Assembly (NCBI GenBank): GCA_964643965.1 | Contig: CAZXVH010000015.1 | Coordinates: forward strand, 1-64,000 | Length of the DNA: 64,000 bases | Direction: 5' to 3' | From: GCA-2746795 sp964643965 | GTDB taxonomy: Bacteria; Chloroflexota; Anaerolineae; Promineifilales; Promineifilaceae | Shown here: positions 8,354 to 16,425 of the stretch, piece by piece | How the letters are laid out: the number at the start of each line of letters is the position of its first letter | How positions within the stretch are numbered: the first letter of the stretch is position 1 | The notes under the pieces: generated by a model | What the model saw: only the letters and a program-made list of their open reading frames with translations | Databases searched by the model: none | Told to the model about the DNA's origin: nothing | Position numbers and translations under genes: made by a program

Positions 8354-8387
8354 AAACGGCCGTTTCTCCCACACCCGATCCCTCAAC

Positions 8388-8417
8388 AAAAAAAGCCACC
8401 TACACCGGTGGCTTTTT
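8388..8417. terminator. Bidirectional Rho-independent terminator
   Basis: An 11-bp stem (AAAAAGCCACC at 8390-8400 with GGTGGCTTTTT at 8407-8417) closes the 6-nt loop TACACC. It lies between the end of the antirepressor gene (+) and the 3' end of tRNA-Val (-) and has A/T runs on both sides, so it can serve both. Confidence 0.8.
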
Positions 8418-8427
8418 CATCTTCTAG

Positions 8428-8501
8428 TGGGCGGTACAAGACTCGAACTTGTGACCTCTGCGATGTCAACGCAGCGCTCTAACCAACTGAGCCAACCGCC
8501 C
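8428..8501 (-). tRNA. tRNA-Val (anticodon GAC)
   Basis: The 74-nt cloverleaf has a perfect 7-bp acceptor stem (GGGCGGT with ACCGCCC), discriminator A, D-arm GGCTCAGTTGGTTAGAGC, anticodon stem CTGCG/CGCAG around loop TTGACAT (anticodon GAC), and a T-arm with GTTCGAGTC. CCA is not encoded. It reads GUC valine codons. A consensus promoter lies upstream and a terminator follows directly. Confidence 0.93.
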
Positions 8502-8524
8502 TCTGCTTCGTCAAGCAGGGCAAA

Positions 8525-8552
8525 ATTATAACAGGCTTCCCCCCTCAGTCAA
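8525..8552 (-). promoter_or_regulatory. Promoter of tRNA-Val
   Basis: On the minus strand TTGACT (8552-8547) and a perfect TATAAT (8530-8525) are 16 nt apart, 24 nt before the mature tRNA 5' end. A small CTGCTT/AAGCAG hairpin (8503-8518) sits in the 5' leader. Confidence 0.75.
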
Positions 8553-8634
8553 ATAGGTACACTCGCGTAAATTATGGTATAGTTGCAACCATTCTTAGCC
8601 GCTCACAGCAGGCTGTTTCCAGGGTAAATTTGCG

Positions 8635-9888
8635 TTGAGTAGAAAACGATCCAACTCCACCACCAGGAAAGAACCCGGCGTATTGGGCCTCATCATCATC
8701 ATGGCCCTCGCCGGCTTCATCGGCTGGTTCCTCAAAGACGCCACCGGCTACCCCTATCACGCCTACGGCCTGGTATGGTGGGCAACGGCCGTTTTCATCA
8801 CCTTCACCCTCGGCCTGCTCTACTACGCCCTCTTCGTCCTGCCCATCCCCGGCAATGAAGGCTGGGCCGAAGGGCTGCGCCTCCTCGTGCGCAACTATAT
8901 CAAACCCCCGCCCCGCGTGGAAAAAGAGCCGCGGCGGCGCAAAAAACAAGAGAACCCCCTGCCGACCCACTTGCAAGAGCTGCCCGCCAGCTTCAAATAT
9001 CTGGGCAGCGGCACGGTGCGCAGCCATCACGTCCTGGCCCTCATCAAAGGCGGCAGCTTCGCCCGCCCGGCCGGACCCGGCTTTGTCATCCTCTTCAAAA
9101 ACGAAGTCATCAACCAGATCATCGACGTGCGCCCCCACAATCGCATGGCAACCATCAAAGCCAACACCCGCGACGGCATCCCCCTGGAAATGCCCATCTT
9201 CCTCACCTTCCGCGTCTGGCAGCATGAAGAAACCATCCAGCCGGGGACCATCCCCTACCATTTCGATCCCGAAGCCATCTTCCACGTCAACTACGCCGGC
9301 AGCATCGCCGACAAAGAAAACCATAAACCCTGGTCTGAAATCATCATCCCCATCGCCACCGATCTCTTCATCACCGAAATTGCCGGTCACAGCCTGGACG
9401 AGCTATACGAACGAGATTCCGAAGGGCAAGGCCCCCTCACCGAAATCAACCAGCGCGTCAAACGAAACCTGGAGCGCAACGAGCGGCTCATCGGCATCGA
9501 AATCATCTCCGCCGGCTGCGGCCAGATCAGCCTGCCAGATAGCGTACGCCAACAACGCCTCAAAGCGTGGCAGGCCCAATGGCAGCGCGAAATCCTCATG
9601 AAAAAAGCCAAAGGCGAATCAGAAGCGGAACTCAGCCTTAAACGCGCCCGCGCTCGCGCCCAAATTGAAATCATTGAAAACATCACCCGCAGCATCACCC
9701 ACAGCCGCCACCACAACGTCAACCTCACCGAAGTGGTGGCCTTGCGCATGATCACAGCGCTAGAAGACGCCGTGGCCAATGTCTCCGAGAAAGCCCTCGT
9801 ACCCCAGCCCGTCTTAACCAGCATGGTAGAAAGCTCCCGCCAAATGCTGCGCTGGATGGATAGCGAAAAGGATAAGCAAGATGAGTGA
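8635..9888 (+). CDS. SPFH/band-7 family membrane protein 1
   Basis: This 417-residue protein has two N-terminal membrane segments (about 15-33 and 45-70). A basic proline-rich linker (R-R-R-K-K-Q) follows, then an SPFH-like beta domain (G-x-V-I-L-F-K-N-E-V, T-R-D-G-I-P-L-E-M-P-I-F-L-T-F-R-V), and a charged helical stretch (K-A-K-G-E-S-E-A-E-L-S-L-K-R-A-R-A-R-A) typical of stomatin/flotillin-type proteins. Such proteins oligomerise on membranes and organise microdomains. The TTG at 8635 is used because AGGG lies upstream and no ATG precedes the first membrane segment. It overlaps the next gene, a paralogue, by 8 nt, so the two products probably form a hetero-oligomer. Confidence 0.65.
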   Translation: MSRKRSNSTTRKEPGVLGLIIIMALAGFIGWFLKDATGYPYHAYGLVWWATAVFITFTLGLLYYALFVLPIPGNEGWAEGLRLLVRNYIKPPPRVEKEPRRRKKQENPLPTHLQELPASFKYLGSGTVRSHHVLALIKGGSFARPAGPGFVILFKNEVINQIIDVRPHNRMATIKANTRDGIPLEMPIFLTFRVWQHEETIQPGTIPYHFDPEAIFHVNYAGSIADKENHKPWSEIIIPIATDLFITEIAGHSLDELYERDSEGQGPLTEINQRVKRNLERNERLIGIEIISAGCGQISLPDSVRQQRLKAWQAQWQREILMKKAKGESEAELSLKRARARAQIEIIENITRSITHSRHHNVNLTEVVALRMITALEDAVANVSEKALVPQPVLTSMVESSRQMLRWMDSEKDKQDE

Positions 9889-11218
9889 GCACAGCAGCGA
9901 CCTGCTGGTTAAACCCCCCATCAAACGCTGGGTATTCATTCTCATTTTGCTGCTGCTGCTGCTGTTCTACTGGACTTTTGCCTGGTTCATGGAACAGATC
10001 GATCTGACTGTACCCCTGAACAACGCCTGGCACGGCCGTTTTCCCAATGCCCCCAATCTATCCCCCATAATCATCAGTATAGCTGAACTGTTCTCCCCCA
10101 GCGTACTGCGCCACTTCATCCCGGTAGCGGCCGGCTGGGGGCTGGCCTGCCTGGCCGCCATCAGCCTGGTACGCATCCTCTACGACCTGCCCAATTACGC
10201 CACCGCTTACAAATTCTTGGGTCGCTTGATAACGGGGCGCAGCAGCGACAAGCCCCTCGCCATTTCCAGCCGCACCTTAGAAACCATGCGCCCTGAACAC
10301 GTCATGCTGCGCGTGGGCGGCCCCGGCCAATTAATGGTGCCCCCTGGAGAAGTGGCCGTCACCGAGATAAACGGCCGTTACTACCGTCTCCTCTCCAGTG
10401 GCAAACAGCGCCTCAAACCCTTTGAATACGTATTCACCCTCATCAGCTTACGCACCCAAGAACGTCACGTCACCGGCCTCTCCGTCACCACCAAAGACGG
10501 CATCAGCCTCACCACCGACTTCACCGTCACCTTCCACATCGACAGCGGCGGCCCCCTGCCCACCCGCACCCAACCCTTTCCCTACAGCCCAGAAGCCGTC
10601 GAACAAGCGGCCTACGCCCGCAGCAACGCCGGCCCGGACAAAGTATTCAACTGGCAAGACATCCCCGTCAACATCACCACCGGCATCCTGGCGGGCAGCG
10701 TTAGCCAATTCACCCTGGACGAACTGCTCCATCCCACCGGCCGCGCCCGCGAACCCCATTACACCCTCACCCAAATGTTAGAACGTAAAGTCAGAGGCGC
10801 TATAGAAGCCATTGGCTTGCACCTGGAAAGCATCCACATTGGCCGCCTGGAACTGCCCAATGATGTGGCCCAACAATACATCCAACATTGGCAAGCCAAT
10901 CTGGACACCCGCCTGCATCTGGCCCTGGTCGAACGGGAAGCCAGTTCCCTGGAAGAAGCAGAACTGGCCCGCGCCGAAGCAGAATTGATTATGATCCAGG
11001 CCATCATCGAAGGGCTGGAAAACGCCCGTCTCGCCGGCGGCGCGACCACCATGCGTGAAGTCATCGCCCTGCGCCTGATCGAAGCGTTAGAGAAAATGGC
11101 GCGGCAGTCGCAAGCCGCGCAGCCCCTGCCGCTCACTTTGCTGCCCCAGCTAGAAAACCTGCGCCTTCAATTAGCGCCTGATAGACAACTGCTGGCTGGC
11201 AGCCAGGAAGAGAAATAA
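9881..11218 (+). CDS. SPFH/band-7 family membrane protein 2
   Basis: A 445-residue paralogue of the preceding protein. Membrane segments lie at about 17-37 and 72-98. An SPFH-like domain follows (G-Q-L-M-V-P-P-G-E-V-A-V-T-E-I-N-G-R, T-K-D-G-I-S-L-T-T-D-F-T-V-T-F), then a coiled coil rich in E-A-E-L-A-R-A-E-A-E-L. Its C-terminal M-R-E-V-I-A-L-R-L-I-E-A-L-E matches V-V-A-L-R-M-I-T-A-L-E in the first protein, showing duplication. It overlaps the upstream gene by 8 nt and is followed after 2 nt by the TPR/S24-like gene, so the three form one transcription unit. The biological role is unknown. Confidence 0.65.
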   Translation: MSEHSSDLLVKPPIKRWVFILILLLLLLFYWTFAWFMEQIDLTVPLNNAWHGRFPNAPNLSPIIISIAELFSPSVLRHFIPVAAGWGLACLAAISLVRILYDLPNYATAYKFLGRLITGRSSDKPLAISSRTLETMRPEHVMLRVGGPGQLMVPPGEVAVTEINGRYYRLLSSGKQRLKPFEYVFTLISLRTQERHVTGLSVTTKDGISLTTDFTVTFHIDSGGPLPTRTQPFPYSPEAVEQAAYARSNAGPDKVFNWQDIPVNITTGILAGSVSQFTLDELLHPTGRAREPHYTLTQMLERKVRGAIEAIGLHLESIHIGRLELPNDVAQQYIQHWQANLDTRLHLALVEREASSLEEAELARAEAELIMIQAIIEGLENARLAGGATTMREVIALRLIEALEKMARQSQAAQPLPLTLLPQLENLRLQLAPDRQLLAGSQEEK

Positions 11219-11220
11219 CT

Positions 11221-12396
11221 GTGACCGAAATTGCCGTCGAAACAGAGGCGCCCTGCCACATTCCAGCCAACGCCAAAGAGCTGCAAACCCTGGTCCTCTA
11301 CCTTTACCCGGATCCCGGTGTCATAGACATCCTGACCCTCGACCAATTCATCTATCGTTACAGGCTCAGCGGACTGGGCGCGATGGCCGTGGCCGACATG
11401 GAACGGGCGCAGCGCATCACCCGCACCATCGGCGACCACGCCCAAATCGGCCTGGCTGAATTCCATATCGGCCTCATCCACCTCTACTGGCAGCAATACC
11501 TGGGCGCCCTTCCTTACTTTGATGACGCCCAACGACATTGGCAATTCGCTCACAACAAATATGCCGTGGCGTTGGCCCAATTTGCCCAAAACGCCGCCTA
11601 CCACCACGCCTACCACTACGAAGAGGCCCTCACCGCCTGCGGCAAAGCCAGCAAAACACTCACCAGGTTAGAAAGCAGCGGCGTCGCTGCGCATCCCCAT
11701 TTCCGCGCCCAACTCCGAGAATGCCTCAATTTGTGTCAGAAGGAGTTGATTACCAGGATTCGCCGCGACGGTGAAGGGGAACCGGTCGCCTTTCATATTT
11801 CCATCCCGCTCAGAGATGAACACGGAGACCTGCCTACCCAACAAGTAACGGCCGTTTCTCCTTCAGCGTCACCCACCATCACTACCAGCAGAACGGCCGT
11901 AGCCCCACCCACAATCAACCTTCATCGCCCTGCTCCCCTCAACACGCCAGTCACAGCACCCTATCCGCCGCCGCCTCCCGCCCCCGGCGACAGCAGTGAG
12001 GATGACAACGACAGCCCCATCCCCGCGCATCCCAACCAGAGCGAACATCTCATCTGGTACGGCCTGGAAAATCTTCATGATTGGGAACAGTACTTGCCGC
12101 ATCTTAATTCTAATTCCCATCTTCTCATTGATACCCAAATTGGAAAATACGATTTAAAAGAAGGCGACCTCTATATCGTTAATCAAGCGGCGATAAACGA
12201 GGAACCTCCTCCATCTCCCTCTTCTCCATCTGAAGATAAGCGCCTCAGACGGATTTTTTTAATGGAAGTTGATGAAAATTTTATTTTTACGCGTGACCCC
12301 AAAACAGAGGCAGTAGAACTTTTCGCGGATCATACGTATGACATCATCGGCATCGTCATTGGCGTCTGGTCCAGGCTCAATCTGGCAAAGGAATAA
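11221..12396 (+). CDS. TPR-like protein with possible S24/LexA-like C-terminal domain
   Basis: A 391-residue soluble protein starting at GTG 11221, with AGGAAGAG upstream and 2 nt after the SPFH2 stop. Residues 1-175 are helical repeats rich in A, H and Y, like TPR units (L-A-E-F-H-I-G-L-I-H-L-Y-W, then Y-A-V-A-L-A-Q-F-A-Q-N-A-A-Y). Residues 195-270 form a proline-rich linker. The C-terminal 100 residues (G-K-Y-D-L-K-E-G-D-L-Y-I-V, R-R-I-F-L-M-E-V, T-Y-D-I-I-G-I-V-I-G-V-W-S-R-L) resemble the beta fold of S24/LexA peptidases, but I cannot place a catalytic Ser/Lys pair. The domain call is inference. The operon position suggests it works with the SPFH pair. Confidence 0.5.
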   Translation: MTEIAVETEAPCHIPANAKELQTLVLYLYPDPGVIDILTLDQFIYRYRLSGLGAMAVADMERAQRITRTIGDHAQIGLAEFHIGLIHLYWQQYLGALPYFDDAQRHWQFAHNKYAVALAQFAQNAAYHHAYHYEEALTACGKASKTLTRLESSGVAAHPHFRAQLRECLNLCQKELITRIRRDGEGEPVAFHISIPLRDEHGDLPTQQVTAVSPSASPTITTSRTAVAPPTINLHRPAPLNTPVTAPYPPPPPAPGDSSEDDNDSPIPAHPNQSEHLIWYGLENLHDWEQYLPHLNSNSHLLIDTQIGKYDLKEGDLYIVNQAAINEEPPPSPSSPSEDKRLRRIFLMEVDENFIFTRDPKTEAVELFADHTYDIIGIVIGVWSRLNLAKE

Positions 12397-12489
12397 ACCG
12401 GTCTATTGCCTAAACATTAGCATTGGCGGTATAGTCACAGGCATGTCCGCTGCCAAACAAGCGGCACAGCACAGGAGGAAAAGGCGACT

Positions 12490-13419
12490 ATGAGCAAACA
12501 CATCCTCGTTATCGGGGCCACCTTACTGGATGTCAAAGGCAAACCCACCGCCGGCCTGGAGCCAGCCACTTCCAATCCGGCCACCATCCGCCTCTCCCGC
12601 GGTGGCGCAGCCCGCAATGTGGCCGAAAATTTAGGTAGATTGGGCGCAGAAGTATTGTTGATAACGGCCGTTGGTCAAGATGTCATCGGTGAAACCATGC
12701 TGGCGCAAACGGCCGACGCCGGCGTCAACCTCGACTACGCCCTGCAAACAGACAACGCCCGCACCGGCGCTTACATCGCCCTGCTGGAACAAGATGGCTC
12801 CCTCTCCGTGGCCCTGGACGATGTGCGCGTCATGGAAAGCGTCACCGCTGGCTACCTTTACCAGCAGCGCAAACTCTTCCGCGACGCCGCCATGATCATG
12901 ATGGACGGCAGCCTCACCCTGGACGCCATGGAAACAATCGCTCGTCTGGCCGCCAAATACCAGGTTCCCCTCTGCGCCGATCCCTCCTCCACCCGCCTCA
13001 CCTACAAACTACGGCCGTTTTTATCCCAGCTGCATCTCGTCGTCCCCAATGAAATGGAAGCCGCCGCCTTGCTGGAGGTAGACTTCTTCGGCCATGACCC
13101 GGATACCAGCCTCGATCTGGCCCGGCTGCTGGTACACGCCGGCGTCGACAACGCCGTCCTCACCCTCTCCGACTTCGGCCTGGACTATGCCACCTCCGAC
13201 GAAACCGGCTACATCCCCGCCCGCTACAGCCAGATCGTCGATAACACCGGCACGGGCGACGCCGTCACCGCCGCCATCATATTTGGCCTCATCAACGACC
13301 TGCCCCCCATCGAAGCCATCCGCCTGGGCGCGGCCGCCGCCAGCCTCACCGTGCAAACCAACGAAACCGTGGTGCCCAACCTCAGCCTCGACATGCTCTA
13401 CGACCACCTCATCGTCTAA
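12490..13419 (+). CDS. PfkB-family carbohydrate kinase, pseudouridine-kinase-like
   Basis: A 309-residue kinase of the ribokinase/PfkB family. The N-terminal signature is R-G-G-A-A-R-N-V-A-E-N-L-G-R-L-G (about 37-52), and the C-terminal ATP-site signature is D-N-T-G-T-G-D-A-V-T-A-A (about 250-261), with the catalytic Asp in G-T-G-D. The R-G-G-x-A-R-N-V-A-E-N form is the one seen in pseudouridine kinase PsuK, but no pseudouridine-5'-phosphate glycosidase gene is adjacent, so the substrate remains open. A strong AGGAGGA lies 8-14 nt before the ATG. The lipid kinase gene follows after a repeat-bearing 95-nt spacer. Confidence 0.75.
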   Translation: MSKHILVIGATLLDVKGKPTAGLEPATSNPATIRLSRGGAARNVAENLGRLGAEVLLITAVGQDVIGETMLAQTADAGVNLDYALQTDNARTGAYIALLEQDGSLSVALDDVRVMESVTAGYLYQQRKLFRDAAMIMMDGSLTLDAMETIARLAAKYQVPLCADPSSTRLTYKLRPFLSQLHLVVPNEMEAAALLEVDFFGHDPDTSLDLARLLVHAGVDNAVLTLSDFGLDYATSDETGYIPARYSQIVDNTGTGDAVTAAIIFGLINDLPPIEAIRLGAAAASLTVQTNETVVPNLSLDMLYDHLIV

Positions 13420-13446
13420 GCCGCCGCCATGAGCAACCATTCCTTT

Positions 13447-13504
13447 CTTCGACAAGCTCAGGACAAGCCATTGATCATTCAGCATTCAGCATTTAGCATT
13501 CCCG
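13447..13504. repeat. Dispersed CTTCGACAAGCTCAG copy plus heptamer repeats
   Basis: The spacer holds one copy of the CTTCGACAAGCTC sequence that also forms hairpins near 36.1 kb and, in variant form, near 34.4 kb. It is followed by five 7-nt units in register (13470-13504: ATTGATC, ATTCAGC, ATTCAGC, ATTTAGC, ATTCCCG). Confidence 0.7.
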
Positions 13505-13514
13505 GACATCTCTT

Positions 13515-14189
13515 ATGCTGCTAAACAACAACTTGCTCGGCGTCATCCTTAGTACGCTCTACATCTTCGTCATCATCGGTCTGGCTGAACTGCTGCGTAA
13601 ATGGCGCGGTTACAGCAGTAACTTCACCCGCAAAGTGATCCACATTGGCGTGGGCATGATGAGTTGGATTTTGATTTTTGTCTTCACCTCGCCCTGGCCT
13701 TTCATCATCATGTCTATCCTCTTTGCCATATTCCTCTACCTGGATTTCCGCTTCGGCTTTTTCCCAGCGATGGCCAGCCAGGATAAAAGCAATATGGGCA
13801 CGGTTTATTTCCCCATTGCCGCCGCTGCCGTCGTGTATGTTTTTTGGAGCCAGCCGCCGCTGATGGTGGCCGCTCTCATGCCCCTCACCTGGGGCGATGG
13901 CTTGGCGCCAGTGGTCGGCCGCGCTTACGGCAAGCGCCCATATTACGTCGCCAATCACAAACGCACGCTGGAAGGTTCCCTAGGCTTTTTCATCTTTGGC
14001 CTGCTCTTTACCTGGCTGGCCTTATGGTTCATGCCGGAACCACCGGCCATCACGCCGTTGGGGGCGGTGCTGCCTGCTCTGACGGTTATGGTTGCCACCA
14101 CCCTGGTAGAAGCGGTCTCTATCCGGGGCATTGACAACCTGACGATAACGGCCGTTGCCATCCTCATCCTCAACTTCTGGCCCTTCTAA
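13515..14189 (+). CDS. Phytol/dolichol kinase family membrane protein (CTP-dependent lipid kinase)
   Basis: A 224-residue integral membrane protein with about six or seven hydrophobic segments. Family motifs are R-K-V-I-H-I-G-V-G near residue 38, L-T-W-G-D-G-L-A-P-V-V-G-R-A-Y-G-K (about 120-136) and K-R-T-L-E-G-S-L-G (about 145-153). These match the phytol kinase/CTP:dolichol kinase family, in which polyprenol or phytol is phosphorylated with a nucleoside triphosphate at the membrane. The lipid substrate cannot be read from the sequence; in a non-phototroph an isoprenoid alcohol or diacylglycerol is plausible. The HAD phosphatase gene follows after 7 nt. Confidence 0.75.
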   Translation: MLLNNNLLGVILSTLYIFVIIGLAELLRKWRGYSSNFTRKVIHIGVGMMSWILIFVFTSPWPFIIMSILFAIFLYLDFRFGFFPAMASQDKSNMGTVYFPIAAAAVVYVFWSQPPLMVAALMPLTWGDGLAPVVGRAYGKRPYYVANHKRTLEGSLGFFIFGLLFTWLALWFMPEPPAITPLGAVLPALTVMVATTLVEAVSIRGIDNLTITAVAILILNFWPF

Positions 14190-14196
14190 CCAACTC

Positions 14197-14865
14197 ATGA
14201 CCATCCCCTTCGATCAAATCCAGGCCATCTTCTTTGACCTGGACGGCACCCTCATCGACACCGATGACGCCGCTGTGGCCTGGCTGGAGCAGCGCCTCCG
14301 GCCGTTCTTACGCCACCGTTCCCCCCACATCGCCCGCCGTCTACTCATGAAAGCAGAAACGTCCGGCAATATGCTCATCACCCTGCTCGACTGGCTGCAC
14401 CTGGATGAACCGCTCATGGGCTTCACCGACCGCCTGCGCCGACGACGCGGCGTCTACCCGGCCCACGAGTTTCAGCTCATTCCCGGCGTGGCTGAGATGC
14501 TCCTCCCCCTGGCCGAGCGCTACCCATTGGCCCTCGTCACCACCCGCAGCCGCTACCATATCGAGCATTTCCTCACCCAATTCCCACACCTGAAACCGCT
14601 CTTTGCCACCACCATCGGCCGGCAAGATACCCACCGCTTGAAGCCTCATCCCGCCCCTATTTTGTTGGCAGCGCAGCGGCTTGGCGTCCCTGTAACCAAC
14701 TGCCTCATGGTCGGCGATACCACCGTTGATGTGCAAGCAGCACGGCGGGCCGGCGCCTGGTCGATTGGCGTCTTATGTGGCTTTGGGGAACAAACAGAAC
14801 TGAAAACGGCCGGGGCGCACCTCATCTTAAACAGCACCGCCGAAGTGGGGAAAATAGTGAGATAA
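14197..14865 (+). CDS. HAD-family phosphatase (phosphoglycolate phosphatase-like)
   Basis: A 222-residue HAD hydrolase. Motif I is F-F-D-L-D-G-T-L-I-D-T (about 11-21, with nucleophile Asp and acid/base Asp). Motif II threonines lie in L-V-T-T-R-S, motif III lysine in R-L-K-P-H-P, and motif IV in M-V-G-D-T-T-V-D. A helical cap lies between motifs I and II, as in subfamily IA. The start at ATG 14197 lies 7 nt after the lipid kinase stop; an earlier in-frame ATG at 14155 would overlap that gene. The substrate is unknown. A strong terminator follows directly. Confidence 0.8.
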   Translation: MTIPFDQIQAIFFDLDGTLIDTDDAAVAWLEQRLRPFLRHRSPHIARRLLMKAETSGNMLITLLDWLHLDEPLMGFTDRLRRRRGVYPAHEFQLIPGVAEMLLPLAERYPLALVTTRSRYHIEHFLTQFPHLKPLFATTIGRQDTHRLKPHPAPILLAAQRLGVPVTNCLMVGDTTVDVQAARRAGAWSIGVLCGFGEQTELKTAGAHLILNSTAEVGKIVR

Positions 14866-14867
14866 CA

Positions 14868-14902
14868 AAAAGTTCAACTTCTCGGAGAAGTTGAACTTTT
14901 TG
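14868..14902. terminator. Bidirectional terminator (AAGTTCAACTT hairpin family)
   Basis: Perfect 17-nt arms (14868-14884 and 14886-14902) begin with AAAAA and end with TTTTT, between the convergent HAD phosphatase and isoaspartate methyltransferase genes. The arm core AAGTTCAACTT recurs in the terminator near 62.95 kb and in variant form near 21.9 and 29.7 kb. Confidence 0.85.
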
Positions 14903-14908
14903 GCCGGT

Positions 14909-15568
14909 CTACTCGCTCTGCCACCCCGCCTGGCCTACCAACGGCACAAAAGCCACCGACCCCTTTTTTTCTTCCTCAAATTCATACTGGCTGCGGCGGG
15001 TGATCAACACCAACTGCTGTTTTCGTTTACTGGAACCAACCGGCAGCACCAGCCGCCCCCCGATTTTGAGCTGTTCTTTTAATGGCAGCGGCGCATCTGG
15101 CCCCCCGGCCGCCACCACAATGCCATCATACGGCGCATACTCTTCACAACCCAGAGTGCCGTCGCCCTGCACCACAATCACATTATCATAGCCCAAAGCA
15201 GCCAGGCGCTCCCGCGCTATCTCCGCCAACGCTTCATGCCGCTCCACCGTCACCACCTGGGCGGCCAGGCGGCTGAGAACGGCCGCCGCATACCCGGAGC
15301 CAGTTCCTACTTCCAGCACATGGCTGGTGGGCGTCAAGGCCAGTAGTTCACACATATACGCCACCACATACGGTTGGGAAATAGTCTGCTTTTGGCCGAT
15401 AGGCAGAGGGCCGTCTTTGTAAGCATGAGCGACATACGCATCAGAGACGAACTGCTCTCGGGGTACGAGGGACATCGCTTGCAAAACGGCCGTTTCCCTA
15501 ATCCCCCGCCCCTTTAACTGCTCCGCTACCATCTCTGCCCGTAGCGCGGCAAAATCAATCTCATTCAC
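14909..15568 (-). CDS. pcm: Protein-L-isoaspartate O-methyltransferase
   Basis: A 219-residue SAM-dependent methyltransferase that repairs isoaspartyl residues in damaged proteins. The N-terminal region has M-V-x-x-Q-L-K-G-R-G-I and L-x-x-V-P-R-E-x-F-V. It is followed by Q-T-I-S-Q-P-Y-V-V-A-Y-M and the SAM motif L-E-V-G-T-G-S-G-Y (about 84-92), all typical of PCMT. I chose the GTG at 15568 because it forms a GTGA overlap with the response-regulator stop; a longer frame to 15634 would read through that gene. The overlap region consists of 7-nt repeat units. Confidence 0.9.
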   Translation of the reverse strand: MNEIDFAALRAEMVAEQLKGRGIRETAVLQAMSLVPREQFVSDAYVAHAYKDGPLPIGQKQTISQPYVVAYMCELLALTPTSHVLEVGTGSGYAAAVLSRLAAQVVTVERHEALAEIARERLAALGYDNVIVVQGDGTLGCEEYAPYDGIVVAAGGPDAPLPLKEQLKIGGRLVLPVGSSKRKQQLVLITRRSQYEFEEEKKGSVAFVPLVGQAGWQSE

Positions 15569-16239
15569 TGTCCACCATCCACTGTCAACCCGCTGCTCCC
15601 CAAGCGCCGTTTCACCTGCTTCAGCTTCTCCCACTCCTGCCGCTGCATATAGACCCAGGCCAACGCCAACAGCAGCCGCCGGTCACAATCGGGAGCGGCC
15701 GTTACCTGTTCCAACACCCGCATCGCCTTCGTGTCATACCGCTGCTGCTTCACATACTCAATCGCCAGCTCTTTCAGGATCACATCCCGCTGGTGACGCA
15801 GCTGCGCCACCTGATCAGATTGCCGCCGCTTCACCGCCAAATGTTTGCTCACCTGCCCTATCGTCTCAATTAATTGATCCGTGGTAAACGGCTTGGTGAG
15901 ATACCCTCTGGCCCCCACCGCCATCGCCTCTAACAGAGTCTTAGTATCTCGCTCCGCCGAGAGGATAATACAGGCCAGTTCCGGCCGTTCTGCCCTCATG
16001 TGGGCAATGGCTTGCAAGCCGTTCAACTCCGGCATATTGACATCCATCAGGGCAATATCCGGTTTATGGCTGCGGGCCATTTCTAGCGCTTCACGGCCGT
16101 TTTTAGCAATCGCCACAATCTCCACATTCGGAATCAAGGTCAGCATCAGGCGAGTGCTGCGCCGCATTTCTGTTTCATCGTCGGCAATCATCACCCGTAA
16201 TCGTTCTGCGCCCTCACTCATTTCTTTACGCTTAACCAT
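15565..16239 (-). CDS. Response regulator with receiver domain and helical C terminus
   Basis: A 224-residue protein with a CheY-like receiver domain (about 12-130): acidic pair D-D-E, phospho-acceptor Asp in A-L-M-D-V-N-M-P, and K in T-K-P-F. The C-terminal part (about 130-215) is charged and helical, TPR-like (Y-V-K-Q-Q-R-Y-D-T-K-A-M-R-V-L-E), with no recognisable DNA-binding domain, so it probably acts by protein contacts. AGAGGGA lies 9-15 nt before the ATG. No histidine kinase is adjacent. The last codons (L-T-V-D-G-G-Q) are written by heptamer repeats, so its C terminus may have been altered by repeat invasion. Confidence 0.75.
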   Translation of the reverse strand: MVKRKEMSEGAERLRVMIADDETEMRRSTRLMLTLIPNVEIVAIAKNGREALEMARSHKPDIALMDVNMPELNGLQAIAHMRAERPELACIILSAERDTKTLLEAMAVGARGYLTKPFTTDQLIETIGQVSKHLAVKRRQSDQVAQLRHQRDVILKELAIEYVKQQRYDTKAMRVLEQVTAAPDCDRRLLLALAWVYMQRQEWEKLKQVKRRLGSSGLTVDGGQ

Positions 16240-16425
16240 TTTTGGATTCCCTCTATTGCACTAACCCGGAACCGCACTTACTTCACCAAATAAATTCCCA
16301 CAGCTTTATTATACACGAATGCCAATACATCAGAGTAATGCCAATCATTGCCACACGCCCCCTCCTTATGTTATGCTACCCACCACTCTCCACACCCATC
16401 ATTGTTATCTGCATACTATGACCTT

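Noticed and set aside
8572..9390. Long minus-strand open frame (272 codons) opposite the first SPFH gene
   Set aside because: Its residues are low-complexity G/D/V/F-rich, as expected from an antisense reading of high-GC codons, and it lies entirely over a well-supported plus-strand gene.
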